Assembly: GCA_900169235.1 (NCBI GenBank)
Contig: FWCC01000155.1
Location: forward strand, 50,927 to 114,926
Reading direction: 5' to 3'
Length of the DNA: 64,000 nucleotides
Source of the DNA: Zarea fungicola
Taxonomy: Eukaryota; Ascomycota; Sordariomycetes; Hypocreales; Cordycipitaceae
Shown one piece after another: positions 58,479 to 64,000 of this stretch (its first letter is position 1; every line of letters starts with the position of its first letter). The position numbers and the translations under genes are program-made. Below the pieces are notes generated by a model, which did no database searches, was not told where the DNA came from, and was given only the letters and a program-made list of their open reading frames with translations.

Positions 58479-59971
58479 TTATGCATTGGCGAGCGCGACT
58501 GCTTTCTCGGCAGCCCTGCCAAAGTCAGACTCGACATGCAGTCCGAGATTCGCGTCCGCAAGCTTCACAAGTCAGCGTGTTTCATTCAAATTCAAAGTAA
58601 AACATTACTTACCAGCTTCAAGCCTGCGGCTGAGTTTGTCCCCTGAAGCCGCACAACCATGGGCACGTGGATGTTCATCTCACTCGCCGCGCCAATGATG
58701 GACTCTGCAATCATGTCGCATCTCGTGATCCCTGAGTAAAGACAGTTAGACGCAATCCACACAGACTTGAAAATTTTACGTACCGCCGTAAATATTCACC
58801 AGAATCGCCTTGACCCGCTCATCCCGCAGAATGATGCCAAACGCCTGCATCATGGTCGCCGTCGTCGCCTGCCCACCAGCGTCCAGAAAATTCGCGCTCC
58901 GCCCGCCCGCCAGCCCAATCGCATCATTCGTCGCCATGGCCAGACCCGCGCCATTCACCACGTTGCCGATGTTGCCGTCCATGCGCACGTACACGAGGCC
59001 GTGCTTCTCCGCCTCGACCTCGTCGCGGACCTCCTGCGCCGTGTCGCGCAGTGCAAAGAGCGCGGGCTGTCGCTTGTGCGCGTCGTCGTCAAAGGTGAAG
59101 CGCGAGTCCAGACAGGTAAATGTGTTTGCGGCGCGGGCGAGGGCGCGTACCTCCAGGAATATCCCCTCCTTTTCGAGAAAGATCTTGTGCAGCGCGGTCA
59201 GGGTCTGTTCGAGACTGGCGATTTCAGCGGCGTTGAATACGGCGAGTTCAGAGGCGATGCGCTGGAGGAGGGAGGCGGTAATACCCTCGGTGAGGGTAAA
59301 GTTGTAGGAGTAGATGCTGTCTGGGTGGTTCTGGGCGATGCATTGGATGTCTTGGCCGCCTTGCTTGGAGAGGATGATGGCGGGCTGGTACGCTTCGCGG
59401 TTGATTGTCATGGCCAAGTACCAGACTTCATCGTGGGCGGTTGGCTGTGAAATGTACAGCTCCTTGGCGACGATGCCGGTGTCAGAAGCACGGAGGAGCT
59501 CATTGGCAAGCTCGGCCGCCTGCTCCGGACTGCGTGCGACTAGGCCGGAAGCTCCCTGCCCATCCATAGGAGCATTGCGTTTTATATATTGTGCACTCAA
59601 CAGACTGTTATTCCCTACGATAAATGTTAGCCCAGCACCGATAATCAGAGGAGAGACTCACCCAGTTGCTTTACTGCGGTTCTGGCTTCCTCCACGCTGC
59701 GGGCGACGACACCCCGAGGCACAACCGCACCCGCCTACATGGTTAGAAAAATCGCAGAATTAATTTGTTAAAAACTCACTTCCTTTAACAGCTCTTGTGA
59801 TTGGTATTGGTGCAGCGTGAGCTTGCGCACGTGCTGTCTTGCGGCAAACTACCGATGTTAGATAACCGAGAGTCAGCAGTGGAATCATATCATACCTGGG
59901 AGCCCGACTTCCACAGTCGTGTGGCCGCTCTTTGAGAAATCATTGGCGTATTTATTAACGACAGTATTCAT
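58479..59971 (-). CDS. Divergent succinyl-CoA ligase beta-subunit-like protein (LSC2/SucC family)
   Basis: Six or so exons from ATG 59971. Boundaries near 59899/59849, about 59780/59736, about 59661/59613, about 58776/58730 and about 58612/58566 follow GT-AG. After a short leader, [20 protein letters not shown] marks the ATP-grasp N-terminus. The C-terminal ligase domain is well kept: [46 protein letters not shown]. In contrast, the GGRGK phosphate-binding element of canonical beta subunits reads APMDGQG, and the EINP metal site reads LEVRA. ATP use may be altered or lost. It pairs logically with the alpha-like gene at 36.5 kb and is divergent from the hydratase gene. Confidence 0.85.
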
Positions 59972-60177
59972 GCGCATTCAATTCATGTCAAGTTGAGGTG
60001 TCCATCATTGAGCGGTGTCCTGGTGTCCGCCGGTCACTAGCCGGCTTTATGGTCCCGATCGCGGGGCGGTTATATGATGCCGAGACCTCCACAGTCTTTA
60101 TCACAAGCTACCAACTTGTCACCACTCATTGCCATCTCATCAATTGGCATTTATTAAAAGGGACATTCACAGAAATT
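59972..60177. promoter_or_regulatory. Shared promoter of ligase beta-like and hydratase genes
   Basis: A 206-bp divergent promoter. CCGG at 60030-60033 and 60041-60044 flank a 7-bp spacer, and GATCGCGGGGCGG lies near 60058. CGG-type half sites are what Zn2Cys6 proteins bind, but no binding is shown. Confidence 0.4.
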
Positions 60178-61244
60178 ATGACCAGAATAAATTGTCGTGC
60201 CGGAGCACAATGCCTCCGCCAATTTAGCAGCTCAGCACGCCGCCAAAATGCCACAGCCCAAGACGCCGCTGCCCGCCTCCTCGACACCTTTGCCGGCAAA
60301 ACCGTCACTCGCCGACAGCTCATTGACGGCAACCAGCTCCAAAAGCTCTCCCTCACCCTGGGCCGGCCGTCCATTGGCGCTCACAACATCACAGAGCGCC
60401 CTCCCCCGGTCGGCACGCTGGTGCCCCCGGGCCATCATCTCGTGTACTTTACGCCCGACGGTCTCGAGGCGGACCTGGGACCCGACGGCTCCGACAGGAC
60501 GTACAATGCCGCTGCGCCGTTTTCGCGACGCATGTGGGCCGGCGGCAGGATGCAGTGGCCCTCGTCGTCAACGAGCGCGGTTCTGCGCGTGGGCGACGAG
60601 GTCGAGGAGCGGACGACGCTGCTGAGTGCGACGGCCAAGAGGAGCCGCTCGGCGGGGGAGATGGTGCTCGTCGAGGTGGCCAAGGAGCTCGAGGGCCCGC
60701 GGGGCGTGGCCGTGGTGGACAGGCGGTCGTGGGTGTTTCGCCCCGAGGTGGATGCGAGCCGTGCGGCGGCGCCGGAAGCTCCTCGGCGGACGATGCATGG
60801 GCCGACGGTGATTGAGGATGTGGCGAATAATGGGTTTGAATGTGAGTCTTTACTTGAAAAGAAAAGTGGTAGATAAAGTCTGACAAAATAGTCCCTGTCC
60901 GAAACTTTTGCTGGTCGCCAGTCGGCCTGTTTCGCTTTTCGGCACTGACATTCAATGGCCACAAGATTCACTACAACGAGGGCTGGACTACGGCCGTCGA
61001 GGGCCATCCCGGCGTGGTCGTCCACGGGCCGCTCAACCTCGTCAACATCCTCGACTACTGGCGCGATGTCCACGGAGAAGGCCAGTCCCCCAAGGAGGTG
61101 GCGTACCGTGCCATGGCGCCGTTGTATGCAGGCGACAAATACCAAATACATACGGCCAGCGTGGAGGATGGACCAGATGGTAAAACATATGAAATTCTGG
61201 CACAAAAGGATGGTGTTGTATGTATGAAGGCCGAAATAATTTAA
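60178..61244 (+). CDS. MaoC/HTD2-type hydroxyacyl-thioester dehydratase (mesaconyl-C4-CoA hydratase-like)
   Basis: Exons 60178-60841 and 60892-61244 give 338 residues. The N-terminus (MTRINCRAGAQCLRQFSSSA) is a typical mitochondrial presequence. The N-terminal hotdog domain contains RRMWAGGRMQWP. The C-terminal hotdog carries the hydratase motif FNGHKIHYN with the catalytic Asn/His pair and then HPGVVVHGPL. Relatives are Htd2 of mitochondrial fatty-acid synthesis and bacterial mesaconyl-C4-CoA or itaconyl-CoA hydratases. Its place beside a dicarboxyl-CoA ligase homologue favours a catabolic dicarboxyl-CoA hydratase, which is inference. It overlaps no other gene. Confidence 0.9.
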
Positions 61245-61335
61245 AAGCATACACCAGCGACTTTTACGCGACCTGCATTACTACCATTACAAAGTATAAA
61301 TTTTGTCATTTACTCATCTAATCATGCTACATGCT

Positions 61336-62449
61336 TTACCATTTCGTCATGGGCTCCAGGCGGTTCATGATGCTCGACGAGTACTCATTGGCCGGCGCCG
61401 TGTAGTCCACCGTGTAGATGGACACGGAGATGCCGCCATTCTCCACCACGTACGTCTCGCCGGGCAGCTTGCAGTCGCCGTGCACGCACTGGTTGATGCC
61501 GGCCGCGTAGGGCTTGAGGTTGGCCCAGGTAAAGGTGCCCTTGGTGGCGTTCCAGGCGGCCTCGTTGACCTGGGCGTTGCCCGTCATGCGCGTGCGCACA
61601 ATCTTGGGCTCCGGGCCCGTCGCGTTCAGCGGGGGGATGTTGACGGTGAGGCCGTAGCCGAGCGGCAGCAGCGGGCCGCCCTTGGGGCTGGTCTTGATGA
61701 ACTCCTCGACGACCTTGACCGACATCTTGGCGACGACGGCGGCCGGGTGGGTGCTGTTCTTGACGTCGCGGTAGTCGACGGCGGCGTTGCTCGCGGAAAA
61801 GGCAATGGCGGGGATGCTACGCTCCGTGGCGGCATAACTACATGGCCATGTCAGCGGATACTTTCCTTACGCTTTAATTTGGGGACATACGCAGCTCCGG
61901 CAGTGCCAGACAGGGTCCAGACAAAGGGTCCCAGGTTGGTACCGTAGTTGGGTCCGGTCAAGACGAGATCGGGGACCTTGAAGTCGGCGTAGCGCGGGAA
62001 CACATAGTCGAGAGCGACAAATGTGCATGCGGCGGGAGTGCCATTGTAGTACCAAATGTGGCTATCATGAGGATCGCTTCCAATCTGCACACTTGTTAGC
62101 TCATGTACTGCGATTTTATGAGTCTAAAGTATACGTACGGAAGGAGCGCCAGCAGGGATAATACCATATTGCGACGAGGTAGTGAGGTTTGCGGTGTCGG
62201 CAAAGTTGCTAACACCACCCGAGCCACTCTGGTTAATAACAGGAGCGACGATCCATGCTATATTCAACGTTAGCACACAAATGCCACAGAATTAGTGAAA
62301 GGAGACAAACCATTGTGGCCAGCTGCCTTTAACAGCTTGTAGACTTCTCTCAGGTTGCCCGACGCAAAGCCATCGTCATTGTTCAACAGAATGTTGAGAG
62401 ACTGGACAGAGCCGGCCAAGGCCAGAGGCAGAAACTTGGAGAAACGCAT
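61336..62449 (-). CDS. Secreted SurE-family 5'/3'-nucleotidase / acid phosphatase
   Basis: About four exons from ATG 62449. A signal peptide (MRFSKFLPLALAGSVQS) precedes ILLNNDDGF, the metal-binding Asp-Asp motif of SurE. GPNYGTNLG and LSGTAGAA, the conserved nucleotide-binding segments, follow. A long C-terminal part has several N-glycosylation sequons. SurE proteins dephosphorylate nucleoside monophosphates or act as acid phosphatases; the signal peptide points to secretion or the vacuole. Intron sites are near 62270-62310, 62090-62140 and 61840-61890. It is not obviously part of the CoA pathway. Confidence 0.88.
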
Positions 62450-63400
62450 GTTTGGACCGTTGTTATTTGGCTTCAATGGAGGTAGTAAGCACGCGGAACA
62501 GGTCAATTGACAGATTCGGAGCAATCCACCGCTACTTATAGACTCTTGGCAATCAGCAAGTCTTGGCAGCCGGGGGACCGCCGACAAATTTCTCCATGCA
62601 ATCAATGGAGCTGCAGCAAAAGTTCCAAGACATGATGCTCAAGCTCCTGCCAAACCAGGCAAGGCGCCAAGCTGCCAACAGCCCTGTCCGGGCTGGTGGT
62701 GGATCAAAGAGGCGGAGACGGCCGGTCGCTCTCAGGTGCCGTTATCGTTCAGGTTCATCTAGTCCGTAAACGAGCTGGGCACCGAATCTGTCAAGCGAAT
62801 GCATGGCAGCGGATTGCCACGGGCAACGGCGTCGACGTATTACTAAAGTGGTGAAGCCAAAGAGACTCCGCTTCCCTGCGTGATGGAGCTCGCGTGCAAC
62901 CCCTCATGCTCTTTCAGCACAGGGCGACCAATGGCGCGATGAAATCTGTGACACGTTTTGCGCAAGGCTTAATTTTTCGATCAGTGTAGAGCCGAAATCC
63001 GAAAATTTGCATGGCTGAGCAGGCAAATCGGCCGGCGTTCCGTTCTGTCACCGAATCTGACGTCGTACCCGACTCAGCGACGTTCCACCTCATGCGCTAC
63101 GCACCAGATACATATACTGCATGACTAGAATAATACCAAACACAGACACTCCCAAGCAAGGTCAAGCTTACGAGAGATTTTAATAAAAAGGCAGTTGGCC
63201 GTCGTTTAAACTGTGGCGGTTGCCCTATCATCGATAGGGCCATTATACTTTGCCAATGCGGGGCTCCTAAAAAACAATCAATCTGTAAATAATTTGGATA
63301 GTTTCATACTTTTATTAGGATACTCGGTGATGAAGATTCAAATTTAAATGGAAGAAATAAACAGCACCAATTGATGCTTTGACTTGGCGGCTGTAGTATA
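62450..63400. other. Intergenic region
   Basis: Holds the promoter of the phosphatase gene. A plus-strand frame at 62563-62769 has no domain. Nothing else is supported. Confidence 0.45.
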
Positions 63401-63673
63401 TCATGGAAGGTCGTGCCAGCACACAGCATCGTCCTCCCATTCAATGGTAATCTCTGTAGCACCAGCCATCACATGCCTTGCTCGTGTTGCTGGTGAGAAG
63501 GCTGTTGGCGGCTATCCCATTGGCCGAAAGACCAATTGGCTTGTGCCAACAGGCGGGAGTGGCTGGTTGAAAAGTTTGCATCCGAGTAAAACGGTTAGAC
63601 CAACAGTTTTCTCAGCCACGAACTGTCTTAGTATTTGGACAATTCTGGCTAGCCTCGGCCGGTGTGCTGATGT
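63401..63673 (-). pseudogene. C-terminal remnant of an unidentified protein with one stop
   Basis: The minus strand has a coding-like frame (RLARIVQILRQF..., KLFNQPLPPVGTSQLVFRPMG), one in-frame TAG, then PPTAFSPATRARHVMAGATE and a natural-looking end (EDDAVCWHDLP and TGA). The family is not recognised. A TAG created by a C-to-T change, or an intron acceptor at that site, would explain the break. Confidence 0.35.
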
Positions 63674-64000
63674 TCAGAGTGGTCGGCATTTCCGGTGCAG
63701 TCCCGTCATCCTCTGTAGCAGTATTACCCGAGTCCCATCGAAGCGCGGCAGAAGCAATGAGTTTTTGGTGCACCCATACCAATCTATGGATCGGTCAGGA
63801 CAGACTGCCCCATGATTGTGCGGAAGAAATTGCTACCAAGATCTGGGATTTAGCCAAGCAGACAAACGCATCGGCATCACAGACTTGCAGGCAATTTAGC
63901 TGTGCACGCGCTCAGAAGAACGGAGGAAATGGTAAAATCGAATTGCTATAGAGAAAAGCTGGGGCGTGTCTGATGGCGGCTATACTTGTGCCACGCCCCC
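63674..64000. other. Right edge, no callable gene
   Basis: A plus-strand frame (63664-63951) has no recognised domain. It could be an exon of a gene continuing beyond the window or chance. Confidence 0.3.

Noticed and set aside
60534..60815. Long GC-rich alternative frames over the hydratase gene
   Set aside because: Shadow frames caused by high GC3 in the real gene; the same applies to opposite-strand frames over 53.9-54.8, 57.9-58.4, 58.8-59.5 and 61.3-61.9 kb.
1..64000. CRISPR arrays, bacterial operons, rRNA or prophage
   Set aside because: None seen; spliced genes and protein families show a fungal nuclear sequence.

Overview
The window is nuclear DNA of a filamentous ascomycete (Pezizomycotina, probably Sordariomycetes). 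The genes are broken by short introns of about 45-90 nt with GTRAGT-type donors, CTAAC-type branch points and YAG acceptors. The protein families are typical of such fungi: a Zn2Cys6 regulator with a fungal-specific domain, a WSC protein, an SNG1/DUF3533 membrane protein, a NACHT-HEAT protein, an HSPA12-like Hsp70 and a TLP1-type thiolase. Several stretches carry the C-to-T/G-to-A decay expected of repeat-induced point mutation (RIP). All calls come from reading the sequence; no database search was run.

Left part (1-15 kb). Two diverged copies of a complex repeat lie at about 0.2-1.7 kb and 6.8-8.4 kb. The first ends in a transition-riddled copy of the 5' end of the intact FAD monooxygenase gene at 8.3-10.3 kb. 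Between them on the minus strand is a secreted, cysteine-rich WSC-domain gene (2.1-4.9 kb). An Hsp70-like ATPase gene (11.2-13.8 kb) and a decayed membrane-protein tail (14.1-14.5 kb) follow.

Middle part (15-42 kb). In order: an F-box protein (+), a Zn2Cys6 regulator (-), a Kex2-processed cysteine-rich secreted protein (-), a newly read three-exon secreted peptide gene at 25.9-26.2 kb, an SNG1-like protein (+), a roughly 1,780-residue NLR-type protein with membrane anchor, alpha/beta-hydrolase-like, NACHT and HEAT parts (-), an aminoglycoside-phosphotransferase-like protein (-), a succinyl-CoA ligase alpha-like protein (+), an MFS transporter (+) and a maltose-acetyltransferase-like protein (-).

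Broken region (42.5-52.1 kb). This holds gene fragments with in-frame stops, a stranded SNF2 helicase C-terminal piece, paralogous fragments, and intron-like tracts of a recurring TTGATTTTC/CTTAATTTT motif. It resembles a graveyard of an expanded gene family or a mobile region.

Right part (52.7-62.5 kb). A compact block of acyl-CoA and related metabolism: short-chain dehydrogenase (+), enoyl-CoA hydratase (-), TLP1-type thiolase (+), dienelactone hydrolase (+), succinyl-CoA ligase beta-like protein (-), MaoC/HTD2-type hydratase (+) and SurE-type phosphatase (-). With the ligase alpha-like gene and the MFS gene at 36.5-40 kb, it could form a beta-oxidation-like route for an organic acid: uptake, CoA activation, hydration, oxidation, thiolysis. 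The ligase beta-like protein has lost the canonical ATP-grasp signatures, so this may be a specialised paralogue pair and not the TCA enzyme.
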